DNA of 64,000 nt from CAIYRG01 sp963747255 (GTDB lineage Bacteria > Pseudomonadota > Alphaproteobacteria > Micropepsales > Micropepsaceae): contig CAVVEG010000006.1 in NCBI GenBank assembly GCA_963747255.1, forward strand, positions 62,001 to 126,000, in the 5' to 3' direction. Shown one piece after another: positions 1 to 7,392 of this stretch. The notes beneath the pieces were generated by a model, which had not been told where the DNA came from, searched no databases, and worked only from the letters and a program-made list of their open reading frames with translations. A program made the position numbers and the translations under genes. Every line of letters starts with the position of its first letter. Within the stretch, counting starts at the first letter, position 1.

Positions 1-555
1 TTCAAAGCTGGCGATGGCCGGAAGCTGGCTGGCCATGAGTTGCTGCGCTGCAGGATCGGTTTCCTCGCCGCTGCCGGGCCATTGCGTGTGCAGCACGGCC
101 TGCGGCCACAAGCGCGCTTTTTCCTGGGCAACGAAACGGGGGAATGAATTGTTGCTCTCGACATTGCGCGCCGGACCATAGGCTTGCGGGAGATAGCCGG
201 AACGACCACGTCCGGGCTGATCCACGACATAAACGGCGTAGCCGCGGCGGACGAAATATTGCGCCCATCCTTCCCGGCCGTCTGGCGTTCCGGTGTAATT
301 GACTCCCGACATCGTGCCGCCATGCACCATCACGATCGGATAGCGATGTGTGCGGCGAGCCGGAATGCGTTCCTCGACATACATCTGATCGGTGACATAG
401 GACTTGCCGCCTGCGGAAAAGCTTTGGGCGTTAACGTAGAAATACCCGTCCCGCGCCAATGCGAGAGGACCGTCTTCTTCGGCAGCACGGCCAGGGGGAA
501 TCGCGCAAACAGCGGCCAGGATTGCAACGCTTGCCAGGAACCCGGAGCGCTTCAT
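1..555 (-). CDS. Secreted alpha/beta hydrolase, C-terminal part outside window
   Basis: About 185 codons are visible and the frame runs off the left edge, so the C-terminus is missing. The N-terminus (MKRSGFLASVAILAAV...) is a signal peptide ending near GRAAEED, so the product is probably periplasmic or secreted. The fold is suggested by a strand followed by MVHGGTMSGVNY, an oxyanion-type HGG loop, and then RRGYAVYVVDQPGRGRSGY, the usual strand-turn of alpha/beta hydrolases. The nucleophile elbow and catalytic acid would lie outside the window. The start at 555 has GAGG about 6 nt upstream. The substrate cannot be told from this part; esterase or acyl hydrolase is a reasonable guess. Confidence 0.75.
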   Translation of the reverse strand, partial: MKRSGFLASVAILAAVCAIPPGRAAEEDGPLALARDGYFYVNAQSFSAGGKSYVTDQMYVEERIPARRTHRYPIVMVHGGTMSGVNYTGTPDGREGWAQYFVRRGYAVYVVDQPGRGRSGYLPQAYGPARNVESNNSFPRFVAQEKARLWPQAVLHTQWPGSGEETDPAAQQLMASQLPAIASFE

Positions 556-615
556 GAGAACCTCGTGAGTGGTGAGCTGCCGGTTCCATATTAGCACGGG
601 CAATCGCTCCAAGGG

Positions 616-894
616 TCAGGCCCCGCGATAGCTTTGGAGAATCGACCAGAGGCCGATAAGGACGAATATGAGTCCGGCGATCAGCTTCAGCGGGATCGTC
701 GCGAGCCAGTTTCGGGCGAGCGTGCCGAGTGCAACCGATAATGCGCTGCCCAGCACCAGTGCGAAAGCAGAAGCCGCGAACACCAGCCATGGCGAATTTT
801 CGCGGTCGGAGGCAAACAGCACAGTCGCGATCTGCGTCTTGTCGCCGAGCTCCGCGAGAAAAATGGTGAGCGACATCAGCAGTAACTGCGTCAT
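616..894 (-). CDS. GDT1/TMEM165 (UPF0016) family membrane protein
   Basis: A 92-residue, very hydrophobic protein with about three membrane segments. Near the N-terminus it carries ELGDKTQ (in FLAELGDKTQIATV), the signature of the GDT1/UPF0016 family of Mn2+/Ca2+ exporters or exchangers. The length is that of a half-size family member with one copy of the motif, which probably acts as a dimer in the inner membrane. The start at 894 is chosen over a start 8 codons upstream because GGGAGG lies 6 nt before it. It is next to the secreted hydrolase on the same strand, without evident functional linkage. Family assignment is strong; the transported ion is inferred from the family. Confidence 0.85.
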   Translation of the reverse strand: MTQLLLMSLTIFLAELGDKTQIATVLFASDRENSPWLVFAASAFALVLGSALSVALGTLARNWLATIPLKLIAGLIFVLIGLWSILQSYRGA

Positions 895-993
895 CGAATC
901 CTCCCGCCAGTTCAACAAACTACACTGCGGGGAAACCCTGGCCGGAAGAAATCGTGATACGGATAGTCCCGACGAAAGCAGAGAAGCGAAGCA

Positions 994-1776
994 ATGACGG
1001 ATTATCGCAATATCCTGGTGAGAACCGAAGGTGCGGTCGGGACGATCACGTTGAACCGTCCGGAGGCGCTGAATGCGCTGAATTCGGAACTCATGGACGA
1101 ACTTTCGACAGCAGTGGACGGATTCGAGGCCGATGAACGGATCCGTTGCCTGATCATCACCGGCTCGGAAAAGGCTTTCGCGGCGGGCGCGGACATCAAG
1201 GAGATGGCCGGCAAGAATTTTTCCGAGGCCTACCGGGAAGATTTCGTCACCCGAAACTGGGAACGGGTTGCGCGCTCGAGAAAGCCTGTGATCGCAGCGG
1301 TGTCCGGATTTGCACTCGGCGGGGGTTGCGAACTCGCGATGATGTGCGACTTTATTATTGCCGCGGATAACGCGAAATTCGGTCAGCCCGAGATCAATCT
1401 GGGCATCGGGCCTGGCGCCGGAGGAACGCAGAGGCTGACGCGGGCCATCGGCAAAGCCAAAGCAATGGATATGTGCCTCACCGGGCGGATGATGGACGCG
1501 ACCGAAGCCGAACGGTCAGGGCTGGTCGCGCGGGTGGTCCCACTGGCACAGCTGCCGCAGGAGGCCAAAGCCTGTGCTGAAAAAATCGCGGCCCAGGCGT
1601 TGACTGCGCTGCTGATGGTCAAGGAATCGGTTAATGCTGCGTTTGAAACGCCTTTGGCGCAAGGGATTCGTTTCGAACGCCGGCTGTTTCACGCGCTGTT
1701 CTCGACCAACGAACAGAAGGAGGGAATGGCCGCCTTCATCGAAAAGCGCCGGCCCGTTTACGACAGGAAAGTCTGA
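994..1776 (+). CDS. Enoyl-CoA hydratase (crotonase family)
   Basis: 260 residues, the normal length for a short-chain enoyl-CoA hydratase. It would add water across the double bond of 2-enoyl-CoA in fatty-acid beta-oxidation, in the cytoplasm. The CoA-binding/oxyanion segment AFAAGADIKEM (about residues 61-71), the GGGCELAMMCD turn with the first catalytic Glu, and GQPEINLGIGPGAGGTQR with the second Glu are all present. Having both glutamates supports a true hydratase over an isomerase or a dehalogenase paralogue. It stands alone between a divergent membrane gene and rpsT, so no operon context narrows the substrate. Confidence 0.93.
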   Translation: MTDYRNILVRTEGAVGTITLNRPEALNALNSELMDELSTAVDGFEADERIRCLIITGSEKAFAAGADIKEMAGKNFSEAYREDFVTRNWERVARSRKPVIAAVSGFALGGGCELAMMCDFIIAADNAKFGQPEINLGIGPGAGGTQRLTRAIGKAKAMDMCLTGRMMDATEAERSGLVARVVPLAQLPQEAKACAEKIAAQALTALLMVKESVNAAFETPLAQGIRFERRLFHALFSTNEQKEGMAAFIEKRRPVYDRKV

Positions 1777-1853
1777 ACGCCGGAGTTTGCCTAGACGGCG
1801 ACGCAGAATTCATCTATTGCTCCGGCCCTCATAACAAAAAGCAGAGTTAAGCC

Positions 1854-2120
1854 ATGCCAAGCCATGTTTCGGCCGAAAAACGCGTACGCAAGACCGCACG
1901 CAGGACCGCCGTCAACAAGAACCGGAAGAGCCAGATCCGGACTGCGGTTCGCAAGGTCGAGGAGGCTTTGGCATCCGGCGATCACGAAGCAGCGGTAGCG
2001 GCGCTGAAAGCCGCGGAGCCGCAACTTATGCGCGGCGTGTCCAAAGGTGTTATCCACAAGAATACCGGTTCGCGAAAAGTCTCGCGCCTGACTGCCCGGC
2101 TGAAAAAGCTCAAAGGCTGA
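1854..2120 (+). CDS. rpsT: 30S ribosomal protein S20
   Basis: 88 residues, Lys/Arg-rich and helical, with the S20 start (MPSHVSAEKRVRKTARRTAVN) and the conserved C-terminal GVIHKNTGSRKVSRLTARL. It binds 16S rRNA early in 30S assembly. In many alphaproteobacteria rpsT sits just upstream of dnaA, as here, though a rhodanese gene and 0.6 kb of non-coding DNA come between. A perfect TTATCCACA 9-mer at 2050-2058 lies inside the conserved VIHK codons. Confidence 0.97.
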   Translation: MPSHVSAEKRVRKTARRTAVNKNRKSQIRTAVRKVEEALASGDHEAAVAALKAAEPQLMRGVSKGVIHKNTGSRKVSRLTARLKKLKG

Positions 2121-2733
2121 CCGGAGGGTTTTGCGGGAATCCCAGGCTGAATGCCTACCCGTTTGATCTCAAATGATTTTCACCTGTTCATGAGAAGCCC
2201 GCCCAAAGCGGCGGCTGTCTTGAATTGTTCACATGATGAAAAATGTCGCAGGCAATAAAGCGCGGGAACTCTTAATTTTTGTCAGTGAACTGAAAAAAGG
2301 TTCACTGAACCGTCATCCTCCGAAAATTTCACGGTCAGGAGTACGGACGGTTCCACTAAGTCACTGAATCCCCTTGCGTCCAAAACTCCGTGTACTCCAC
2401 GGCCATGTTCCGTGTACGGCAAGTCCCTATTTTTGCGTGGATTTTCGGAGTTTCGCCAAATCGCGATGCAAGCCCTCGGCGCGAAAATTTTGGCGAAGCC
2501 AGGCCCTTGCACGGTCTGAGCGGGTGCGTATAGATTGGCTCTCAACGGCGGCGGGGCATGAAGATGATGCAACACAAGGCAGCGGTAATACCGGGCACAG
2601 TTCCAGTGTTTGACCGGCCTTTGCCCCTCACTAAACAGTAGCCGGCAAGAAAAGCTCCAATCAAAAATTGGACGAATACTTGTGGTGCCCTTTGGCGCCT
2701 TGGGCGGAATTTTACCTTCACGGGAACATTTTA
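2121..2733. other. Long non-coding stretch between rpsT and the rhodanese-dnaA genes
   Basis: 613 bp without a convincing gene. It contains an A/T-richer patch (about 2160-2290), an inverted repeat at 2282-2308, a further TCACTGAA half-site near 2358-2365 and two copies of CCGTGTAC about 24 bp apart (near 2388 and 2411). It must hold the promoter of the rhodanese/dnaA unit. A replication origin is possible given the dnaA-dnaN-recF-gyrB neighbourhood, but no cluster of DnaA boxes was found by eye, so that stays a hypothesis. Confidence 0.5.
2282..2308. repeat. Inverted repeat TCAGTGAAC-N9-GTTCACTGA
   Basis: Two perfectly complementary 9-nt arms (2282-2290 and 2300-2308) around an A-rich 9-nt loop, with a related half-site about 50 bp downstream. 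It could be an operator for a dimeric regulator or an RNA hairpin. There is no T-run after it, so an intrinsic terminator for rpsT is unlikely. Confidence 0.6.
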
Positions 2734-3195
2734 ATGGACGGGCAAAAGCGAACCGATTCGGTTCCTTCCGCGACCGGATATGCCGGCGATCTGTCGCCGG
2801 AGGAAAGCTGGAACCGGCTATCGCAGAACGGGGGCGCCCAGTTGGTCGATGTCCGCACCGTCGCCGAATGGAATTTCGTCGGCGTGCCCGATCTCCGGCC
2901 GCTTGGGAGGGAAGCCCTGTTTTGTGAGTGGCAGCGTTTCCCGTCAGCGTCCAATCCATCCTTTCTACAGGAGGTCTCGGAGGCGCTGAAGCAGACGGCG
3001 TACCGTCCGGGAGCTGCGCTGCTGTTTTTATGCCGCTCAGGCGGGCGCTCTCGCGCGGCGGCCATCGCCATGACCAAAGCCGGTTATGGGCCCTGTTTCA
3101 ACATTTCGGACGGTTTCGAGGGTGGCCTCGATCCACAGCACCATCGGGGCAAGGAAGGCTGGAAGGCGTCCGGACTGCCCTGGGTTCAGAGTTAG
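2734..3195 (+). CDS. Single-domain rhodanese-like sulfurtransferase
   Basis: 153 residues with one rhodanese domain. The chain begins a typical LVDVRTVAEWNFVGVPD segment, and the active-site loop is CRSGGRS with the persulfide cysteine at about residue 100. Such proteins move sulfane sulfur from thiosulfate or other donors to acceptors in the cytoplasm. The start at 2734 is preferred to an upstream in-frame ATG at 2668 because homologous rhodaneses begin close to the domain. It lies 66-101 bp upstream of dnaA on the same strand and may share its transcript. The physiological sulfur acceptor is unknown. Confidence 0.85.
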   Translation: MDGQKRTDSVPSATGYAGDLSPEESWNRLSQNGGAQLVDVRTVAEWNFVGVPDLRPLGREALFCEWQRFPSASNPSFLQEVSEALKQTAYRPGAALLFLCRSGGRSRAAAIAMTKAGYGPCFNISDGFEGGLDPQHHRGKEGWKASGLPWVQS

Positions 3196-3296
3196 GGGAG
3201 ACCAGCGTTGCACACGCAGACAAGGGGGCCGGAGCAATCCGGGTGAGAGCTTTGGGAATCATGGGAATGTCCGTGCAGCATGTGGCGGAGCCGTCA

Positions 3297-4694
3297 ATGT
3301 CCGATGGGTGGATGGCAGTTCGGGATCGGTTAAGACTGGAGCTTGGTCAGGGGGTGTTCGACACCTGGATTGCGCCGCTGTCGCTGATTGCCGCGGCGGA
3401 TGGCGTGGTGCGGCTTTCCTCGCCGAGCAGGCTGGTGCGGGATTACACCGCCTCTCATTATGGCGAGCGGATCGAACAGGCATTCACGGCCGTGCTTCCG
3501 CAGTTCTGTTCGCTGGAAATTGTGGTGGCGGTCTCGGATGGACGCGGGCTGACCGCGAGAGCGGCGCCGGCTCTGGCGGTGCCCAAACTGCCGGTGATCC
3601 CGGGCCATTACCCGGCTGCAGGAAAAATAGCCGGCGCATCCTTGCAGGGTATGTGGGATCGCATACCCGACCCGGCGCAGAGCTTTGCGACGTTCATGGT
3701 TGGTCCGTCCAATGAATTTGCCTGCAAGGCAGCGCAACGGATCGCCGAGCATGGAGACAATCTTGGCCTGCTGTTTATCCATGGCGGGTTTGGGCACGGC
3801 AAAACCCATCTGCTCAACGCCATCGCCCTGGAAGTGCGCGAGCGGCACAAGGCACGTGCCCTGTTTCTGCGCGCGGAAGATTTCATGCGGCGCTTCCTGG
3901 CCGCTCTGCGGAATCAGGAGACGCTTGCCTTCAAGGAGGAATTGCGGGCTGCGGACATCCTGCTGATCGATGACCTGCAGCACATTTGCGGTCGCACGAC
4001 CGCGAGCGAATTCCTGCATACCGTGAACGCGTTCACCGACCTGAAGCGCAAGGTGGTGATCGCCGCGGACCGGGCGCCATCGGCCCTGGATGGTTTGTCC
4101 GAAGATATCCGGTCGCGCATGAAAGGGGCGATTGCGATTGCAATCGACAAGCCGGATACGGCAACGCGGTTGGCAATTCTGAGGGCCAAGTCGGCCGAAC
4201 TGGAACGGAAGCTGCCCCGCGCGAAGCTACCGGATTCGGTGTTGAAGCAACTGGCCGAAGAAGTGAATGCGGCGCCTCGTGAATTGCTGGGCATGCTGCT
4301 GAAACTGGCAACTTACGCTGATCTGACCGGAAAGGCGGTGACGCCGGAAATCGCCGAGGAAGCGATCGGCAACCGTGGCTCAGCGGCGGATCGCAGGACG
4401 ACGATCGAGGAAATCCAGCGCAAGACTGCGGAATATTACAAGCTCGAATTGCGCGAGCTGCATTCGTCGCGGCGCGCGCGGCGGGTCGCCCGCCCGCGTC
4501 AGGTTGCCATGTTTCTGGCGCGGGAACTGACCGCGCGTTCACTGCCCGACATCGGAAGGCGGTTTGGCGGACGCGACCACACGACCGTATTGCACGCCTG
4601 CCGCAGGATCGAAGAACTGTGCCGCAGCGATCCCGTGTTTCAGCAGGAGGTGGAATTCCTGCGCAAGGTGCTGGGCCGGCCCGGCTTCGCCTAG
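3297..4694 (+). CDS. dnaA: Chromosomal replication initiator DnaA
   Basis: 465 residues from this start. Domain I opens with the WMAVRDRLRLELGQGVFDTW helix. The AAA+ domain has Walker A GGFGHGKT at about residues 163-170, Walker B LLIDDLQH near 222-229 and the sensor/arginine region LSEDIRSRMKGA. The DNA-binding domain IV ends the protein with FGGRDHTTVLHACRRI. DnaA binds oriC and melts the duplex when ATP-bound. The start at 3297 has GGCGGAG about 6 nt upstream; an in-frame ATG at 3261 would add 12 residues but has a weak site. The linker domain II is short. Followed by dnaN after 183 bp. Confidence 0.95.
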   Translation: MSDGWMAVRDRLRLELGQGVFDTWIAPLSLIAAADGVVRLSSPSRLVRDYTASHYGERIEQAFTAVLPQFCSLEIVVAVSDGRGLTARAAPALAVPKLPVIPGHYPAAGKIAGASLQGMWDRIPDPAQSFATFMVGPSNEFACKAAQRIAEHGDNLGLLFIHGGFGHGKTHLLNAIALEVRERHKARALFLRAEDFMRRFLAALRNQETLAFKEELRAADILLIDDLQHICGRTTASEFLHTVNAFTDLKRKVVIAADRAPSALDGLSEDIRSRMKGAIAIAIDKPDTATRLAILRAKSAELERKLPRAKLPDSVLKQLAEEVNAAPRELLGMLLKLATYADLTGKAVTPEIAEEAIGNRGSAADRRTTIEEIQRKTAEYYKLELRELHSSRRARRVARPRQVAMFLARELTARSLPDIGRRFGGRDHTTVLHACRRIEELCRSDPVFQQEVEFLRKVLGRPGFA

Positions 4695-4877
4695 ACCTGG
4701 GCTCCCGGGCAGCCGGCGAAGGCGCGAATTCGCCGAATTGTGAGGCGCGCGAGTCGCTTGCAGGCGCAAGACAGGCTATTCTCCAATTTCGAGAATCGCC
4801 CGCGGTCGCGAGTCATTTTTCTGCGCCCGGGGGCCCAGAACAACTTCTCCAGCTCTATATTCCGGACTGCAGCCCGC

Positions 4878-5999
4878 ATGAAAATAAATGTCGAACGAAG
4901 TGCCTTACTCAAGTCCCTGGGTCATGTACAGAGTGTGGTGGAACGCCGAAATACCATTCCCATTCTTTCCAATGTTCTGATTGAAGCGGCAAAAGGCGGA
5001 TTACGGCTGACAGCCACGGATCTGGATATCCAGATTGTGGAATCGCTGCATAGCGATGTGCTGAGAACGGGAAGCGCAACCGCGCCGGCACATATGCTCT
5101 ATGACATCGTCCGCAAGATGCCGGACGGGTCCCAGGTTCAGGCGGAAACGATCGGCGGCGATGGCGGGCGACTGTCGGTTTCGGCGGGCAGCATCCGCTT
5201 TGAACTGTCATGCCTGCCGCACGAGGATTTTCCCCAGATGCAGGCCGGAAGCTTACCGCACCGGTTTCGCCTGGGCGTGGCCGACCTGGTGACGCTGATC
5301 GAAAAAACCCGCTTTGCGATCTCGAGCGAGGAGACCCGGTTTTACCTCAACGGCATCTATTTGCACGCCGCCAAGCAGGGCAACGAGGACCGGCTGAGGG
5401 CAGTAGCGACGGACGGGCACCGCCTGGCGCGCTTTGATCTGGAGCTGCCGGAGGGCGCACGGGAAATTCCCGGCGTGATCGTTCCACGCAAGACGGTCGC
5501 GGAGTTGCGCCGGTTGCTGGATGACGCCGACGGCGCGATCGAGATCGCGCTTTCGGAAAACAAGGTACAGTTCGGTTTCGGCGCCGTAGAACTCACGTCC
5601 AAACTGATCGACGGCACGTTCCCTGATTATCAGCGGGTCATTCCGACTGCGAACGACAAAGTCCTGACCATGGACGCCAGGGATTTTGCGCAGGCGGTGG
5701 ATCGGGTGTCGACAATTTCGGCGGAGAAGACCCGCGCCGTGAAGCTGAACCTGGACAGCGACAAGGTGGTGCTTTCGGTGGTCAACCCGGAATCGGGCAC
5801 CGCAACCGAGGAAATCGGCGCCAATTACAGCGCGGACGCGGTTGAGATCGGGTTCAACTCTCGCTATCTCCTTGATATAACCGGCCAGATCACAGGCAAG
5901 GACGTGCGCTTTCTGCTTGCCGATGCCGGATCACCAACCCTGATCGAGGACACCGAGGACAAGCGCACGCTTTATGTCCTGATGCCGATGCGGGTTTAG
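4878..5999 (+). CDS. dnaN: DNA polymerase III beta subunit (sliding clamp)
   Basis: 373 residues, the usual length. It begins MKINVERSALLKSLGHVQSV and ends with the canonical ...LYVLMPMRV tail, the C-terminus that contacts clamp partners. Internal family segments include ATDGHRLARFDLELP (middle domain) and LIDGTFPDYQRVIP (third domain). Dimers encircle DNA and tether Pol III. An in-frame start at 4740 would add 46 residues unlike any clamp N-terminus and is rejected. It sits between dnaA and recF; the 183-bp gap before it may carry its own promoter. Confidence 0.97.
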   Translation: MKINVERSALLKSLGHVQSVVERRNTIPILSNVLIEAAKGGLRLTATDLDIQIVESLHSDVLRTGSATAPAHMLYDIVRKMPDGSQVQAETIGGDGGRLSVSAGSIRFELSCLPHEDFPQMQAGSLPHRFRLGVADLVTLIEKTRFAISSEETRFYLNGIYLHAAKQGNEDRLRAVATDGHRLARFDLELPEGAREIPGVIVPRKTVAELRRLLDDADGAIEIALSENKVQFGFGAVELTSKLIDGTFPDYQRVIPTANDKVLTMDARDFAQAVDRVSTISAEKTRAVKLNLDSDKVVLSVVNPESGTATEEIGANYSADAVEIGFNSRYLLDITGQITGKDVRFLLADAGSPTLIEDTEDKRTLYVLMPMRV

Positions 6000-6085
6000 A
6001 GCATTTTGAATTGCGCATTTTCGGCGCCGAAGCGGCAGCCCGTCCGGCGGAAAATGCCCAGGAAAAACATTTGGGATACGTCGAC

Positions 6086-7282
6086 TTGTCTTCGAGTTTC
6101 GCGGAAGCGCGCGGCGCCGCCTGTTTTTCGGCTGCAGGCGATTGCGCTTTGGCGGTTACGCGGATCGCGCCGAGCGATTTTCGCTCCTATGCGGCGGCAG
6201 AGCTCTGTGCCGAGTCTCGTCCTGTTGTGCTGTGCGGCGCCAATGGAATCGGCAAGACCAATCTTCTGGAGGCGGTTTCGCTGCTGTCACCGGGACGCGG
6301 ATTGCGCGGCGCCAGGTTTGGGGCGATTGCACGAAAAAAAGCGGATGGCGAATCGGCTGCGAGCTGGGCCGTATCCGCGACGGTCGCGCGCGCACCACAT
6401 GGCGAATGGCGGATCGGCACCGGCTATATGCCGCCCGGGCCCGGGGGACAGGCACGGCGGATTTTTCAGCTTAACGGTGCGCCGGCGGAAGCGGCGGAAA
6501 TCGCCGAACTTGTTCCGCTTTTGTGGCTGACGCCGGCGATGGACCGATTATTTCTGGAAGGCGCGCAATTGCGCCGCCGCTTTCTTGACCGGCTGGTGTT
6601 TGCGCTTTTTGCGGGTCATGCGCGTAAATCGGCGCGATATGAACGCGCTCTGACGGAGCGCCTGCATCTCCTGCGGGAGGGAACACGGCGCAGCCAGTGG
6701 CTGGATGCGCTCGAAACCACGATGTCGGAGGAAGGTGCTGCAATCAATGCCGCGCGTCAGGAGATGATCGAGGCATTAAACGCCGAACTCGTTGCGCGCC
6801 GGGCGGAGGGAGCCTTTCCCTGCGCGCACCTGTCGCTGGCGGGCGAACCGGGCGATACGGCGCAGGAACCCGGCGCCCTGAGAGAGGTTTTTGCCGCATC
6901 CCGTGAACGCGACCGCGAGTCGGGGCGCACGAATTGCGGGCCGCATACAACCGATCTGGAGGTGCGGCATGCGGGTAAGCGCAGCGACGCGCGAGAATGC
7001 TCAACGGGAGAACAGAAGGCATTGCTGATTTCGATTGTGCTTGCGGATGCGTGGCTGAAGCGAAAGCGTCATGGGGCTGCGCCCATCCTGCTGCTGGACG
7101 AAATCGCGGCGCATCTGGATTCAGTTCGCCGGGTGGCGCTGTTCGAGGAGATCGTGGCGCTGAATTCGCAGGCATGGCTGACCGGCACGGACCCGCAGCT
7201 GTTTTCGCCACTGGCCGATCATGCCGCTTTCATCACCGTCGCGCATGGGCAATTCATGGCTTTGGAGGGCGAAGGCGCATGA
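6086..7282 (+). CDS. recF: DNA replication and repair protein RecF
   Basis: An SMC-like ATPase that loads RecA at gaps with RecO and RecR. Walker A GANGIGKT follows the family's VTRIAPSDFRSY opening. The signature STGEQKALLISI and Walker B ILLLDEIAAHLD are near the C-terminus. The start is uncertain: no ATG lies near the expected N-terminus. TTG at 6086 has a GGGA stretch about 9 nt upstream and gives 398 residues; TTG at 6011 (423 residues) and a TTG close to ALAVTR are alternatives. The stop overlaps the start of a small ORF by ATGA at 7279-7282. Confidence 0.9.
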   Translation: MSSSFAEARGAACFSAAGDCALAVTRIAPSDFRSYAAAELCAESRPVVLCGANGIGKTNLLEAVSLLSPGRGLRGARFGAIARKKADGESAASWAVSATVARAPHGEWRIGTGYMPPGPGGQARRIFQLNGAPAEAAEIAELVPLLWLTPAMDRLFLEGAQLRRRFLDRLVFALFAGHARKSARYERALTERLHLLREGTRRSQWLDALETTMSEEGAAINAARQEMIEALNAELVARRAEGAFPCAHLSLAGEPGDTAQEPGALREVFAASRERDRESGRTNCGPHTTDLEVRHAGKRSDARECSTGEQKALLISIVLADAWLKRKRHGAAPILLLDEIAAHLDSVRRVALFEEIVALNSQAWLTGTDPQLFSPLADHAAFITVAHGQFMALEGEGA

Positions 7283-7392
7283 TTTCCCTCCACGCACATC
7301 TGTTGGCGAGCCAAAGAGCGCGCCGGCGGCTCAATCGCGGAGCAGGCATTGCGATCATCGGCACGGCGCTTTCAATTGCGGTGAGCCGATGA
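7279..7392 (+). CDS. 37-residue ORF bridging recF and gyrB by 4-nt overlaps
   Basis: Begins at the ATGA shared with the recF stop and ends at the ATGA shared with the gyrB start, so three coding frames are linked by two 4-nt overlaps. The peptide starts MISLHAHLLASQRARRRLNR and ends with a hydrophobic stretch GAGIAIIGTALSIAVSR; it is basic, then membrane-like. No family is recognised. It could be a real small protein, a device for translational coupling of gyrB to recF, or a chance ORF. It has no clear ribosome-binding site of its own beyond coupling to recF. Confidence 0.4.
   Translation: MISLHAHLLASQRARRRLNRGAGIAIIGTALSIAVSR

Noticed and set aside
2050..2058. Perfect DnaA box TTATCCACA near dnaA
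   Set aside because: It lies inside rpsT and encodes the conserved VIHK residues of ribosomal protein S20, so its presence is explained by the protein sequence; a single box is no origin.
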